From assembly GCF_014638745.1 (NCBI RefSeq), contig NZ_BMFO01000002.1, positions 1-64,000 of the forward strand: DNA of 64,000 bases, given 5' to 3'. Made by a program: the position numbers and the translations under genes. The stretch's first letter is position 1. Each line of letters begins with the position of its first letter. The notes beneath the pieces were generated by a model, which ran no database searches, was not told where the DNA came from, and worked only from the letters and a program-made list of their open reading frames with translations. The DNA comes from Arenimonas maotaiensis. GTDB taxonomy: Bacteria; Pseudomonadota; Gammaproteobacteria; Xanthomonadales; Xanthomonadaceae. Positions 18,480-27,961 of the stretch are shown here, piece by piece.

Positions 18480-18502
18480 AAGGGGCCCGGATGGGCCCCT
18501 TT
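18480..18502. terminator. Hairpin terminator between convergent genes
   Basis: AAGGGGCCC pairs with GGGCCCCTT around the loop GGAT, followed by only three T on the plus strand. The stem is strong but the T-run is short. Confidence 0.75.
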
Positions 18503-18508
18503 CGCGTT

Positions 18509-19351
18509 TCAGTCCGGGATGTGGATGCGCGCCTTGATGTGCTTCAGGTTGGCCACGATGGTGAAAGTCATCACCACCAGCAGCGCCCAGGAGCTCCATT
18601 TGCCCAGATGCACCACCGACCAGGCGCCGAGCTGGTCGGGGTAGCGCCAGATGCCGAAGAAGGTGCTGATGTTCTCGGCCAGCCAGATGAAGAAGCCGGT
18701 CAGCACGAAGCCGAGCAGCAGCGGCATCCGGCGGTCGCGGTCGTACGGGCGGAACACCACCGTGGTGCGCGAGTACAGGCCGAGCACGCAGGCCGCCAGG
18801 TACCAGCGGTAGTCGCCGATGTAATGGTGGGTGAAGAAGTTGGCGTAGATCAGCAGCGCCACCAGGCCGGCCATCCAGTACGGCGGATGGTGCAGCACAC
18901 GGATGTCGAGCAGGCGCCAGGCCTGGATGATGTAGCTGCCGACCGCGGCGTACATGAAGCCGGAGAACAACGGCACGCCCAGCACCTTGCTGAAGGCCGG
19001 ATCGGGATAGCTCCAGGATTGGATGCTGCCGGACACCTTGAACGCCTCCAGCGCGAAGCCGACCGCATGGAACAGGCCGATGGCCTTGAACTCGTCCCAG
19101 GTCTCCAGCTTGGTCCACAGCATCAAGGCTTGCACCGCCAGCGCGAACAGCAGCAGCAGGTCGTAGCGCGGGATGCCGAACAGGCCGGCACGCGGGCACA
19201 GGAACACGGCCAGGAAGAACAGGCCGGCGAACAGGCAGGCGCGCGCTTCCTTCACGCCGAAGTACAGCAATTCGACCGCGAACCGGCGCATGCCGGTCAA
19301 CGCCGGCGCTTCGGGCAGGGCGGTCAGGTGGCGGTCCAGCAGAGTGATCAT
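18509..19351 (-). CDS. DUF817 family membrane protein
   Basis: The predicted integral membrane protein of 280 residues has about eight hydrophobic helices. Its conserved phrases are ELLYFGVKEARACLFAGLFF, HAVGFALEAFKV, SYPDPAFSKVLGVPLFSGFMYAAVGSYI and WYLAACVLGLYSRTTV. These match the DUF817 family, whose function is unknown. I chose the ATG at 19351; a longer reading upstream adds 40 residues without family character. It is convergent with the M16 peptidase and divergent from the olefin operon. Confidence 0.85.
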   Translation of the reverse strand: MITLLDRHLTALPEAPALTGMRRFAVELLYFGVKEARACLFAGLFFLAVFLCPRAGLFGIPRYDLLLLFALAVQALMLWTKLETWDEFKAIGLFHAVGFALEAFKVSGSIQSWSYPDPAFSKVLGVPLFSGFMYAAVGSYIIQAWRLLDIRVLHHPPYWMAGLVALLIYANFFTHHYIGDYRWYLAACVLGLYSRTTVVFRPYDRDRRMPLLLGFVLTGFFIWLAENISTFFGIWRYPDQLGAWSVVHLGKWSSWALLVVMTFTIVANLKHIKARIHIPD

Positions 19352-19532
19352 GGCGCGCTCATCCGGCGAGGCATGCCCTGCCGGTGCATCGGCAGGGCGG
19401 ATGGGAGGTGGATCATGCGGTGCTCCGGCGTAGAGGTCTAGTTGGCGATAGCATAAACGCAGTCCTGACAATCAGGACTAAGCCTTTGTTTCCGAAGCCG
19501 GCTTGCGCCGGAAAACGGCATTTGCGGGGCAG

Positions 19533-19544
19533 TTATGGCAGAAT
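19533..19544 (+). promoter_or_regulatory. Conserved 12-mer in the oleA promoter region
   Basis: TTATGGCAGAAT lies 52 bases before the oleA start. The same 12 bases occur at 10842-10853, 32 bases before another plus-strand gene. This placement suggests the -10 part of a promoter (AGAAT/ATGGCAGAAT), but no good -35 is visible. Confidence 0.35.
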
Positions 19545-19596
19545 AACAGGCTTGGGCCGCGCCGTTCGGGCGCCGGCCGTTACCTTGGAATCCGTC

Positions 19597-20613
19597 ATGC
19601 TCTTCAAAAACGTCGCCATCGCCGGTCTGGCCCACATCGATGCCCCGGTCACCCTGACTTCCGACCAGATCAATCTGGAGCTGAAACCGACCATGGATCG
19701 CCTCGGCATCCGCACCGACGTGCTGCAGGACATCGCCGGCATCAAGGCCCGCCGCCTGTGGGACGGCGACCTGCAGGCCTCCGACGTGGCCACCATGGCC
19801 GCCGAAAAGGCCCTGGCCGACGCCGGCATCGACCGCAGCAAGGTCGGCCTGCTGGTCAACACCTCGGTCAGCCGCGACTTCCTGGAGCCGTCCACCGCCA
19901 GCATCGTGTCCGGCAACCTGGGTTTGGCCGATACCTGCATGAACTTCGACATCGCCAACGCCTGCCTGGCCTTCCTGAACGGCATGGACGTGGCCAGCCG
20001 CATGCTGGAGCGCGGCGAGATCGACTACGCCCTGGTGGTCGACGGCGAGACCGCCAACATGGTCTATGAGAAGACCTTGGCGCGCATGAAAGCGCCCGAT
20101 CTGACCGAAGAGCAGTTCCGCAGCGAGCTGGCCTCGCTGACCCTGGGCTGCGGCGCCGCCGCCATGGTGATGGCCCGCGCCGAACTGGTGCCGGACGCGC
20201 CGCGCTACCGCGGCGGCGTCTCGCGCGCGGCCACCGAATGGAACACCCTGTGCCGCGGCAACCTCGACCGCATGGTGACCGACACCCGCATGCTGCTGAT
20301 CGAGGGCATGAAGCTGGCCGCCAAGACTTTCGCGGCCGCGCGCCTGGCCATGGGTTGGGCGGTCGAGGAGATCGACGAGTTCGTGGTGCACCAGGTCAGC
20401 CGCGTGCACACCGACACCATGATCAAGGCCTTCAACATCGACCCGAACAAGGTCATGACCATCTTCCACGAGCACGGCAACATCGGCCCGGCCTCGGTGC
20501 CGATCGTGCTCAGCAAGCTCAAGGAAATGGGCCGTCTGAAGAAGGGCCAGCGCATCGCGCTGCTCGGCATCGGTTCGGGCCTGAACTGCTCGATGGCCGA
20601 AGTGGTCTGGTAA
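19597..20613 (+). CDS. oleA: OleA: acyl-CoA condensing enzyme of olefin biosynthesis
   Basis: OleA joins two fatty acyl-CoA molecules head-to-head to make a 2-alkyl-3-ketoacid, the first step to long-chain olefins. It is a thiolase-fold (KAS III-like) enzyme of 338 residues. The catalytic Cys123 lies in IANACLAF, with His265, Asn295 in HEHGNIGPAS, and Glu97 in RDFLEPSTAS, the residue reaching across the dimer. The opening LFKNVAIAGLAHIDAP and the end IGSGLNCSMAEVVW closely follow the X. campestris protein. It is the first gene of oleABCD. Confidence 0.96.
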   Translation: MLFKNVAIAGLAHIDAPVTLTSDQINLELKPTMDRLGIRTDVLQDIAGIKARRLWDGDLQASDVATMAAEKALADAGIDRSKVGLLVNTSVSRDFLEPSTASIVSGNLGLADTCMNFDIANACLAFLNGMDVASRMLERGEIDYALVVDGETANMVYEKTLARMKAPDLTEEQFRSELASLTLGCGAAAMVMARAELVPDAPRYRGGVSRAATEWNTLCRGNLDRMVTDTRMLLIEGMKLAAKTFAAARLAMGWAVEEIDEFVVHQVSRVHTDTMIKAFNIDPNKVMTIFHEHGNIGPASVPIVLSKLKEMGRLKKGQRIALLGIGSGLNCSMAEVVW

Positions 20614-20616
20614 TCC

Positions 20617-21519
20617 GTGGCCGAGCTGCCGCTGTATCCGGATTATCCGTTCCTGCCGAAACGCTTCGACCGCGGCGGCGGCATCGGCCTCAGCTACCTC
20701 GACGAGGGCCCGGCCGACGCGCCGCCGGTCGTGATGCTGCACGGCAATCCGTCCTGGAGCTACTACTGGCGCCATCTGGTGGCCGGCCTGAAGGACGGCT
20801 ACCGCTGCATCGTGCCCGACCACGTCGGCATGGGCCTGTCCGACAAACCCCGTGACGCCGACTACCGCTACACCTTGGCCTCCCGCGTCGAGGACCTCGA
20901 CCGGCTGATCGCCTCGCTCGACCTGAAAGGCCCGATCACCCTGGCCGTGCACGACTGGGGCGGCATGATCGGCTTCGCCTGGGCGCTGCGGCATCCGGGC
21001 CGCGTAGCGCGTCTGGTGATTCTGAATACCTCGTCCTTCCCGTTGCCGGAAAGCCGGCGCTTGATGTGGCAGATCGCGGTCGGCCGCATCCCGCTGCTGG
21101 GCGCGGTACTGATCCGCGGCTTCAATTTCTTCGCCCGCGGCGCCGCCGATCTGGGCGTGGCGCGGCCGATTCCCTCGGCCAGCCGCAAGGCGCTGCTGGC
21201 GCCGTACGACAGCTGGGCCAACCGGCGTGCGGTGCACCGCTTCGTGCAGGACATCCCCCTCAAGGCCGGCGATGACGCCTGGGCGCTGGTCCAGCAGGCC
21301 GAGGCCGCGCTGCCGTCCTACCGCGACGTGCCGACCTTCATCGGCTGGGGCCTGCAGGATTTCGTGTTCGACCAGGACTTCCTGGCCCGTTTCGTCAAGG
21401 AACTGCCGAACGCCACCCAGAAGATCTATGGTGACGCCGGCCATTACGTGCTGGAAGACAAGCACGAGGAACTGGTGCCGGCGATCCGGCAGTTCCTCGA
21501 CCGCCATCCCATCGGCTGA
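20617..21519 (+). CDS. oleB: OleB: alpha/beta-hydrolase, beta-lactone decarboxylase
   Basis: OleB resembles haloalkane dehalogenases and removes CO2 from the beta-lactone made by OleC to give the cis-olefin. The 300-residue protein shows the oxyanion HGNPSWSYYW (42-51). The nucleophile is Asp113 in VHDWGG; a carboxylate rather than Ser is usual here. His276 in GDAGHYVLED completes the site. The start is a GTG three bases after the oleA stop. The gene is separate from oleC, as in Xanthomonas, and not fused. Confidence 0.94.
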   Translation: MAELPLYPDYPFLPKRFDRGGGIGLSYLDEGPADAPPVVMLHGNPSWSYYWRHLVAGLKDGYRCIVPDHVGMGLSDKPRDADYRYTLASRVEDLDRLIASLDLKGPITLAVHDWGGMIGFAWALRHPGRVARLVILNTSSFPLPESRRLMWQIAVGRIPLLGAVLIRGFNFFARGAADLGVARPIPSASRKALLAPYDSWANRRAVHRFVQDIPLKAGDDAWALVQQAEAALPSYRDVPTFIGWGLQDFVFDQDFLARFVKELPNATQKIYGDAGHYVLEDKHEELVPAIRQFLDRHPIG

Positions 21520-21531
21520 GGACCCGCCGCG

Positions 21532-23190
21532 ATGCCCGAGTTGACCAACATCGCGGACATCCTGCCGTCGCGCGCGGCCGAGCTCGGCGATGCCGTCGCC
21601 ATCCGCTGCCCCGGCGGCAAGTGTTCCGGCGGTTTCGCCCGTTACGACCAGACCATCAGCTACCGCGCGCTCGACGCGCGGGTGACCGAGCTGGCGCGCG
21701 GCCTGCAGGCCTACGGCATCGGCCGCGGCACGCGCGCGGTGGTGATGCTGAAGCCGTCCATCGACTTCTTCCTGGTGATGTTCGCCCTGCTGCGCAACGG
21801 CGCGGTGCCGGTGCTGATCGATCCGGGCATCGCGCGCTCCGCACTCAAGCAGTGCCTGCGCGAAGCCGAGCCGCAGGCCTTCATCGGCATTCCGCTGGCG
21901 CAGCTGGCGAAAGTGCTGCTGCGTTGGGCGCCGGGCGTGCGCCGCAAGGTCACCACCGGGCCGCTGCCCTGGTTCGGCGGCAAGACCCTGGCTGCCGTGG
22001 AGGCCCTCGGCCGCGCCAGCCGCGCCGAACTGCCGGTCGTCGACGGTGAGGACGAGGCCGCCATCCTGTTCACCTCCGGCTCCACCGGCGTGCCCAAGGG
22101 CGTGCTGTACCGGCACCGCCACTTCACCGCGCAGGTGCGTCTGCTGCAGCAGGCGTTCTCGGTCGAGCCCGGCGGCGTCAGCCTGCCGACCTTCCCGCCG
22201 TTCGCCCTGTTCGATCCGGCGCTCGGCCTGACCAGCGTAATCCCGGACATGGATCCGCGCCGCCCCGGCAGCGCCGATCCGCGCAAGCTGCTGCACGCCA
22301 TCGAACGCTTCGGCGTCACCCAGCTGTTCGGTTCGCCGGCGTTGATGGCGGTGCTGGCCACGCACGGCCAGCCGATGCCCGGCCTGCGCTGCGTGATTTC
22401 CGCCGGCGCGCCGGTGCCGGCCGCCACGGTCGAACGCATCCGCGCCCTGTGCGCGCCCGAGGCCCGGTTCTGGACGCCGTACGGCGCCACCGAATGCCTG
22501 CCGGTGGCGGTGATCGACGGCGCGCAGCTGGAACTGACCCGCGCCGGCACCGAGCAGGGCTTCGGCACCTGCGTCGGCTGGGCCTTGCCGGAAAACCAGG
22601 TGCGCCTGATCCGCATCGACGATGACGCCATCGAGGCCTGGGACGACGCGCTGTGCGTGCCGCCGGGCGAGATCGGCGAAGTCACCGTGGCCGGGCCGAG
22701 CGCCACCGACAGCTATTTCCGCCGTGATGGCGCCAACCGGCTCGGCAAGATCCACGAAACCCTGCCCGACGGCGGCACGCGCGTCGTGCACCGCATGGGC
22801 GATCTGGCCTGGCAGGATTCGCAGGGCCGGCTGTGGTTCTGCGGCCGCAAATCGCAGCGTCTGCAGACCCTGCAGGGCCTGCTCGGCACCGAGAACGTCG
22901 AGCCGGTATTCAACCGCCATCCGGCGTTGAAGCGTAGCGCGCTGGTCGGTGTCGGCGAGTACGGCCGGCAGAAGCCGGTGCTGTGCCTCGAGCTCGATCC
23001 GGCGCAGCCGATGCCGCGCGAGATCCTGTTCGAGGAGCTGCGGCAGATCGCGCGTGCGCACCGGCATACCCAGCACATCGACACCTTCCTGGTGCATCCG
23101 GGCTTCCCGGTCGATATCCGCCACAACGCCAAGATCGGCCGCGAGCAGCTGACGGCTTGGGCCACGCAGCAGCTGGAGCGCACGCGGTGA
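21532..23190 (+). CDS. oleC: OleC: beta-lactone synthetase (AMP-binding enzyme)
   Basis: OleC uses ATP to convert the beta-hydroxy acid from OleD into a beta-lactone. It is a member of the acyl-CoA synthetase/adenylation superfamily with 552 residues. The P-loop-like AMP-binding motif [13 protein letters not shown], the [13 protein letters not shown] core and the [20 protein letters not shown] hinge are visible. The C-terminal subdomain ends in [16 protein letters not shown] with the expected Lys. It overlaps oleD by the TGA/GTG shared bases, so the two are coupled. Confidence 0.95.
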   Translation: MPELTNIADILPSRAAELGDAVAIRCPGGKCSGGFARYDQTISYRALDARVTELARGLQAYGIGRGTRAVVMLKPSIDFFLVMFALLRNGAVPVLIDPGIARSALKQCLREAEPQAFIGIPLAQLAKVLLRWAPGVRRKVTTGPLPWFGGKTLAAVEALGRASRAELPVVDGEDEAAILFTSGSTGVPKGVLYRHRHFTAQVRLLQQAFSVEPGGVSLPTFPPFALFDPALGLTSVIPDMDPRRPGSADPRKLLHAIERFGVTQLFGSPALMAVLATHGQPMPGLRCVISAGAPVPAATVERIRALCAPEARFWTPYGATECLPVAVIDGAQLELTRAGTEQGFGTCVGWALPENQVRLIRIDDDAIEAWDDALCVPPGEIGEVTVAGPSATDSYFRRDGANRLGKIHETLPDGGTRVVHRMGDLAWQDSQGRLWFCGRKSQRLQTLQGLLGTENVEPVFNRHPALKRSALVGVGEYGRQKPVLCLELDPAQPMPREILFEELRQIARAHRHTQHIDTFLVHPGFPVDIRHNAKIGREQLTAWATQQLERTR

Positions 23191-24188
23191 AGGTGCTGGT
23201 CACCGGCGGTAGCGGCTTCCTCGGCCTGGCGCTGTGCCGGGCGCTGCGCGCGCGCGGCGATACGGTGGTCAGCCTGCAGCGCAATCACTCAGGGGCCTTG
23301 GACGCGCTCGGCGTGATCCAGGTGCTGGGCGCATTGGACGATGCCGAAGCCGTGCGCCGGGCCGTGGCCGGCGTGGACGCGGTGCTGCACAACGCCGCCA
23401 AGGCCAGCGGCTGGGGCGCGTGGGACGATTTCTACCGCACCAACGTCACCGGCACCGAGGTGCTGTTGGCCGAAGCCCGCGCCGCCGGCATCCGCCGTTT
23501 CGTGTATACCTCCACGCCGAGCGTGGTGCATGCCGGCCGCCGCGCGGTGGCCGGCGGAAACGAAATCGACACGCCCTACGGCACGCGCTTTTCCGCGCAT
23601 TATCCGCACACCAAGATGCTGGCCGAACGCGCCGTGCTGGCCGCCGACGCGCCGGATTTCGCCACCGTGGCGCTGCGGCCGCGGTTGATCTGGGGTCCGG
23701 GCGACACCCAACTGCTGCCGCGTCTGGCCGAACGCGCGCGCGCCGGCCGTCTGCGTTTCATCGGCGACGGCGGCAACCGCATGGACTGCACCTACGTCGA
23801 CAACGTGGTGCAGGCGCATCTGCAGGCGCTGGACGCGTTGGCCCCGGGCGTCGCCTGCGCCGGCAAGGCCTACTTCATCTCCAACGCCGAGCCCAAGCCG
23901 GTGCGCGAGATCGTCAACGGCCTGCTGGCTGCCGCCGGCGCGCCGCCGGTGACGCGCAGCCTGCCGTATCCGCTGGCCTACGGCTTGGGCGCGCTGTGCG
24001 AGGCGTTGTGGACCGTGCTGCGCCTGGGCGGCGAACCGCCGATGACGCGCTTCCTGGCCGAACAACTGTCGACCGAGCATTGGTATGATGTCTCGGCAGC
24101 CCGCCGCGATTTCGGTTACGTGCCGCAGGTGTCCTTCGCCGAAGGACTGCGCCGTCTGCAGGACAGCTGCCGGAAGCCCGAATCATGA
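23187..24188 (+). CDS. oleD: OleD: NADPH-dependent 2-alkyl-3-ketoalkanoate reductase
   Basis: OleD reduces the OleA product to the 2-alkyl-3-hydroxy acid. It is an extended SDR of 333 residues with the nucleotide motif VTGGSGFLG (5-13). The catalytic Tyr139/Lys143 lie in YPHTK and the preceding Ser lies in YTSTPSVV. The GTG start overlaps the oleC stop. The stop overlaps the ubiJ start (ATGA), which links the olefin genes to the ubiquinone genes that follow. Confidence 0.94.
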   Translation: MKVLVTGGSGFLGLALCRALRARGDTVVSLQRNHSGALDALGVIQVLGALDDAEAVRRAVAGVDAVLHNAAKASGWGAWDDFYRTNVTGTEVLLAEARAAGIRRFVYTSTPSVVHAGRRAVAGGNEIDTPYGTRFSAHYPHTKMLAERAVLAADAPDFATVALRPRLIWGPGDTQLLPRLAERARAGRLRFIGDGGNRMDCTYVDNVVQAHLQALDALAPGVACAGKAYFISNAEPKPVREIVNGLLAAAGAPPVTRSLPYPLAYGLGALCEALWTVLRLGGEPPMTRFLAEQLSTEHWYDVSAARRDFGYVPQVSFAEGLRRLQDSCRKPES

Positions 24189-24820
24189 ATACGCCCGCTT
24201 CGCCCTTCGATGCCGTCAAACCGCTCGCCGGCCGTGTGCTGGAACAGGCCTTGAACCGCCTGCTCGCGCTCGACGAGGCCAGCCGCGACAAGCTGCGCAC
24301 GCTCGACGGCCGCCGCATCGAGGCGCATCTGCAGTCGCCGGACATCGCCCTGGCCATCGACGTGCGCGAAGGCCATCTGCACATCGGCCCGGTCACGCCC
24401 GGTGTCGAAGCCGACGTCAGCGTCAAGAGCCGGTTGTCCGGCCTGCTGCAATCCCTGCCGCTGCTGGCGCAGGGCAAGACCGCCGTCGGCGCCATGCGCA
24501 TCAGCGGCGACGTCGAGCTGGCGCGCGTCCTGCAGGATCTGGTCAAGGGCTTCGATCCCGACTGGCAGGCGCCGTTCGTCACCGCCTTCGGCCCGGTGCT
24601 CGGCCCGCAGGTGGCCAAAATGCTGCGCGAAGGCCTGCGCCACGCGCGCGTCAGCGCCGCCAATCTGGCGCGCTCCGGCGCCGAATACGCCACCGAGGAA
24701 GCGCGCGTGGTGGTCGGCCGCGCCGAGCTCGAGGCCTTCCACGCCGATGTCGACCGGCTGCGCCAGCGCGGCGACCGCCTGCAGGCGCGGGTCGATCGCC
24801 TGTTGGACGGCCTGCGATGA
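24185..24820 (+). CDS. ubiJ: Ubiquinone biosynthesis accessory factor UbiJ (SCP2 domain)
   Basis: UbiJ binds the lipid intermediates of ubiquinone synthesis in the cytosolic Ubi complex. The 211-residue sequence has an SCP2-like lipid-binding domain in its first 110 residues ([20 protein letters not shown], then [24 protein letters not shown]). A helical coiled-coil tail with [16 protein letters not shown] is typical of UbiJ. It starts inside the oleD stop and ends inside the ubiB start. The usual upstream ubiE is absent; oleD takes its place. Confidence 0.9.
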   Translation: MNTPASPFDAVKPLAGRVLEQALNRLLALDEASRDKLRTLDGRRIEAHLQSPDIALAIDVREGHLHIGPVTPGVEADVSVKSRLSGLLQSLPLLAQGKTAVGAMRISGDVELARVLQDLVKGFDPDWQAPFVTAFGPVLGPQVAKMLREGLRHARVSAANLARSGAEYATEEARVVVGRAELEAFHADVDRLRQRGDRLQARVDRLLDGLR

Positions 24821-26448
24821 AACCGATGCTGCGCGCGTTGGCGATCGTGCGCACCGCCTCGCGCTACGGCCTGGACGAATGGCTGCCGGCTTCGCGCGCC
24901 ACGCCGTTGGTGCGCCTGTTCAAGCTGTTTTCGCCGACCGCCAAGGCGCACCGCGAGCAGCCGCGCGGCGTGCGCCTGCGGCTGGCGCTGCAGGAGCTCG
25001 GCCCGCTGTTCGTCAAGCTCGGCCAGGTGCTGTCCACCCGGCGCGACCTGCTGCCGGGCGACATCGCCGATGAATTGGCCGGTCTGCGCGATCAGGTCAA
25101 ACCCTTCGATTCCAGCGAGGCCAAGGCCATCGTGGCCGAGGCCTTGGGCAAACCCCTGGCCGAGCTGTTCGAGCGCTTCGACGACGAGCCGCTGGCCTCG
25201 GCCTCGATCGCGCAGGTGCATGCCGCCTGGCTGCCGGACGGCCGCGCGGTGGTGGTCAAGGTGCTGCGGCCGGGCATCGAAGACCGCATCGGCAAGGACA
25301 TCGCGTTGATGCGCCTGCTGGCCGACGGTATCCGCCGCCTGCACCCGAACGCCGACAAGATCCGCCCGCACGACGTGGTGGCCGAACTGGAGACCACGCT
25401 GCTGGCCGAATGCGACCTGCAGCGCGAGGCCGCCAACGCCAGCCTGATGCGCCGGCTGTGGCAGGACGGCGCCGAACTGCAGGTGCCGGCCATCGAGTGG
25501 AACCTGACCCGCGAACGCGTGCTGGTGATGGAGCGCGTGTACGGCGTGCCGGCCGACAGCATCGACGAGCTCGACCGGCTCGGCGTCGACCGCCGCGCGC
25601 TGGCCGCGCAGGCCGTGCGCATCCTGTACCGGCAGGTGTTCCGCGACAACTACTTCCACGCCGACGCGCATGCCGGCAACATCTGGGTCGACGTCCGCGA
25701 GCCGGCCAAGGCCGGCTTCATCGCGCTCGATTTCGGCATCGTCGGCCAGCTCAGCGAGCAGGACCAATACTACCTGGCCGAGAACTTCATGGCCATCTTC
25801 CGCAAGGACTACCGCGCCATCGCGCGCCTGCACGTGCAGGCCGGCTGGATGCCGGCGCATCTGCGTCTGGACGAGCTGGAGGCGGCGGTGCGCGCGGTGT
25901 GCGAGCCGTACTTCACCCGGCCGCTGTCGGAGTTCTCGATCGCCGAGGTGATCGGCAAGCTGCTGCGCACCGCGCAGAAATACGAACTGACCCTGCAGCC
26001 GCAATTGATCCTGCTGCAGAAGACCCTGCTCAACACCGAAGGTCTGGCGCGCACGCTCGATCCGACGATCGACCTGTGGGCGGTGGCTCGGCCGGTGCTG
26101 GAGGACATCCTGCGCACGCGTTACAGCCCCAAATCCGTGGTCGAACGCCTGCGCGCGCGTTGGCCGGAACTGGCGCGCGACGCCGCCGACTTGCCGGCGC
26201 TGCTGCAGGCCTTTCTGGTCAAGCAGGTGCAGGGCGAATCCGATATCCGCATGCGCTCCGAGGACATCGCGCGCCTGGTCGCGGTCAGCCAGCGCAACCA
26301 GCGCCAGCTGTTCGCGTTGGTCTTGGGCGTGACCGCCGCGCTGGCCGCTGTGGCGTTGCATGTGTTCGGCGCCGAAGCGTCCTGGCGTTACGCCAGCATC
26401 GCCGTCGCCGTGCTGGCGTTCGCCGCCGCCTGGCCGCGCCGCCTGTGA
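24817..26448 (+). CDS. ubiB: Ubiquinone biosynthesis atypical kinase/ATPase UbiB
   Basis: UbiB is a membrane-bound ABC1/ADCK-type protein needed for ubiquinone synthesis. The UbiB-specific KxGQ motif is FVKLGQVLSTR (KLGQ at 67-70) and the Ala-rich loop is ASASIAQVHAAW. The catalytic segments NYFHADAHAGNIWV and ALDFGIVG are intact. Two hydrophobic helices close the 543-residue protein. The gene overlaps both neighbours by four bases. Confidence 0.96.
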   Translation: MKPMLRALAIVRTASRYGLDEWLPASRATPLVRLFKLFSPTAKAHREQPRGVRLRLALQELGPLFVKLGQVLSTRRDLLPGDIADELAGLRDQVKPFDSSEAKAIVAEALGKPLAELFERFDDEPLASASIAQVHAAWLPDGRAVVVKVLRPGIEDRIGKDIALMRLLADGIRRLHPNADKIRPHDVVAELETTLLAECDLQREAANASLMRRLWQDGAELQVPAIEWNLTRERVLVMERVYGVPADSIDELDRLGVDRRALAAQAVRILYRQVFRDNYFHADAHAGNIWVDVREPAKAGFIALDFGIVGQLSEQDQYYLAENFMAIFRKDYRAIARLHVQAGWMPAHLRLDELEAAVRAVCEPYFTRPLSEFSIAEVIGKLLRTAQKYELTLQPQLILLQKTLLNTEGLARTLDPTIDLWAVARPVLEDILRTRYSPKSVVERLRARWPELARDAADLPALLQAFLVKQVQGESDIRMRSEDIARLVAVSQRNQRQLFALVLGVTAALAAVALHVFGAEASWRYASIAVAVLAFAAAWPRRL

Positions 26449-27149
26449 GCGAAGCCGCCCTGGCGGTGCTGTACCGCGATGACGTGTGCGCGGTGGTCGA
26501 CAAACCGGCCGGATTGATGGCGCATGCCAGCGGCCTGTCGCGCGGCGAAGACGATTTCCTGCTGCACCGCCTGCGCGAGCAGTTCGATTCGCGCGTGCAC
26601 CTGATCCACCGGCTCGACCGCGCCACCAGCGGCTGCGTGCTGGTCGCGTTCGATTCCGGCACCGCCGCCGCGCTGGGCAAGGTGTTCATGGGCCGCGAGG
26701 TGCGCAAGGATTATTACGCGGTCTGCCGCGGATGGCCGGAAGCGGCCTTCACCGTCGACCACGCGCTGGACGGCGGCCCCGGCAAGCCGGAGAAGAAGCC
26801 GGCGGTCACCGAATTCGAGCGCCTGGCCACCGCCGAGCTGCCGGTGCCGAGCGCGGAGCATCCGACCTCGCGCTACGCGCTGCTGCGCTGCATGCCCATC
26901 ACCGGCCGCTTCCGCCAGATCCGCCGGCACCTCAAGCATGTCTCGCATCACCTGATCGGCGACACCAGCCACGGCGACGGCCGGCACAACCGCGCGTTCC
27001 GCATGCTCGGCGTGCACCGCATGCTGCTGCATGCCGGCCGTTTACGCTTCGCTCACCCGGTATCGGGTGAACTGGTCGACGTGCGCGCGCCGTTGGACGC
27101 CGAGTTCTCCAAGGCACTGGCTCTACTCGGCATCGCGCCGCCGGCATGA
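26445..27149 (+). CDS. truC: Pseudouridine synthase TruC type (RluA family)
   Basis: The enzyme isomerises uridine to pseudouridine in tRNA (position 65 in E. coli TruC). The catalytic motif is HLIHRLDRATSG with Asp58, and the family phrases VVDKPAGLMAH, ITGRFRQIRRHLKHVSHHLIGD and RMLLHAGRL are seen. The GTG start shares bases with the ubiB stop. It is the last member of the ole-ubi chain. The TruC assignment over other RluA types rests on length (234) and KH-loop sequence. Confidence 0.85.
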   Translation: MSEAALAVLYRDDVCAVVDKPAGLMAHASGLSRGEDDFLLHRLREQFDSRVHLIHRLDRATSGCVLVAFDSGTAAALGKVFMGREVRKDYYAVCRGWPEAAFTVDHALDGGPGKPEKKPAVTEFERLATAELPVPSAEHPTSRYALLRCMPITGRFRQIRRHLKHVSHHLIGDTSHGDGRHNRAFRMLGVHRMLLHAGRLRFAHPVSGELVDVRAPLDAEFSKALALLGIAPPA

Positions 27150-27219
27150 CCGATGGCACGCGCTGACGCGCGCCGCCGTGCGTAGGCTGTACCGCAATCC
27201 CCGCGAAGGAGTTTCCGCG

Positions 27220-27951
27220 ATGAACCGTTTCCTGTTGATTGTCCTGTTCTGGTCCGCCACCGCCGGCGCGTCCGACGCACCGGCTCCGGCCTCGGCGCTG
27301 GACGGCCCCGACGACACCCGCTTCATCGTGCAGTCGCGCAGTTTCCTGGCCAGCCATCCGGATCTGCGCGCGCGCATCCTGGGCATGAAGAGCTACGCCA
27401 AGGGCGAACACCGCGAGGCGCTGCGCCAGTTCCGCAAAGGCGCCTACTACGCCGACAAGCCCTCGCAGGCGATGGTGGCCGAGATGCTGTGGAAGGGCGA
27501 GGGCGCGGCCACCGACCGCGCCGAGGCCTATGTCTGGATGGACATGGCGGCCGAGCGCCTGTACCGGGACCTGGTGGCCAAACGCGAACAGTATTGGGCC
27601 GCGTTGAACGCGCAGGAGCGCGCCCGCGCGCTGGCCATCGGTCCGGGCCTGTACGCGCGCTACGGCGACGCCGCCGCCAAACCGCGCATCGAGCATGTTT
27701 TGCAGCGCGACCGGCGCAACATCACCGGCAGCCGCACCGGTTTCGTCGGCACCTTGCGCATCGAAGTGCCGGGCCCCGGCGGCATGCCGATCACCATCAA
27801 CGGCGAGGATTTCTACCAGGACCGCTTCTGGCAACCGGAAGACTACTGGAAATGGCAGAATGTCACGTGGAAGGCGTTGCCGACCGGCACCGTGAACGCC
27901 AGCGAACTGCAGGCGGTTCCGCCCAAGCCCTCCGAAACCGACAAGCCCTGA
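27220..27951 (+). CDS. Secreted protein with Sel1-like repeat
   Basis: The 243-residue product has a short signal peptide ([19 protein letters not shown]). Helical repeats follow, with [30 protein letters not shown] and [18 protein letters not shown], the Sel1/TPR style of protein-interaction repeat. The tail ([28 protein letters not shown]) is rich in aromatics and conserved-looking. AAGGAG precedes the ATG at 27220. A role in the periplasm is likely but not defined. Confidence 0.78.
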   Translation: MNRFLLIVLFWSATAGASDAPAPASALDGPDDTRFIVQSRSFLASHPDLRARILGMKSYAKGEHREALRQFRKGAYYADKPSQAMVAEMLWKGEGAATDRAEAYVWMDMAAERLYRDLVAKREQYWAALNAQERARALAIGPGLYARYGDAAAKPRIEHVLQRDRRNITGSRTGFVGTLRIEVPGPGGMPITINGEDFYQDRFWQPEDYWKWQNVTWKALPTGTVNASELQAVPPKPSETDKP

Positions 27952-27961
27952 GGACCTCCGT

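Noticed and set aside
19438-23124. 1228-residue minus-strand open frame
   Set aside because: It is antisense to oleA-oleB-oleC and is due to the high GC third positions; composition is Gln/Arg/His-rich with no domain.
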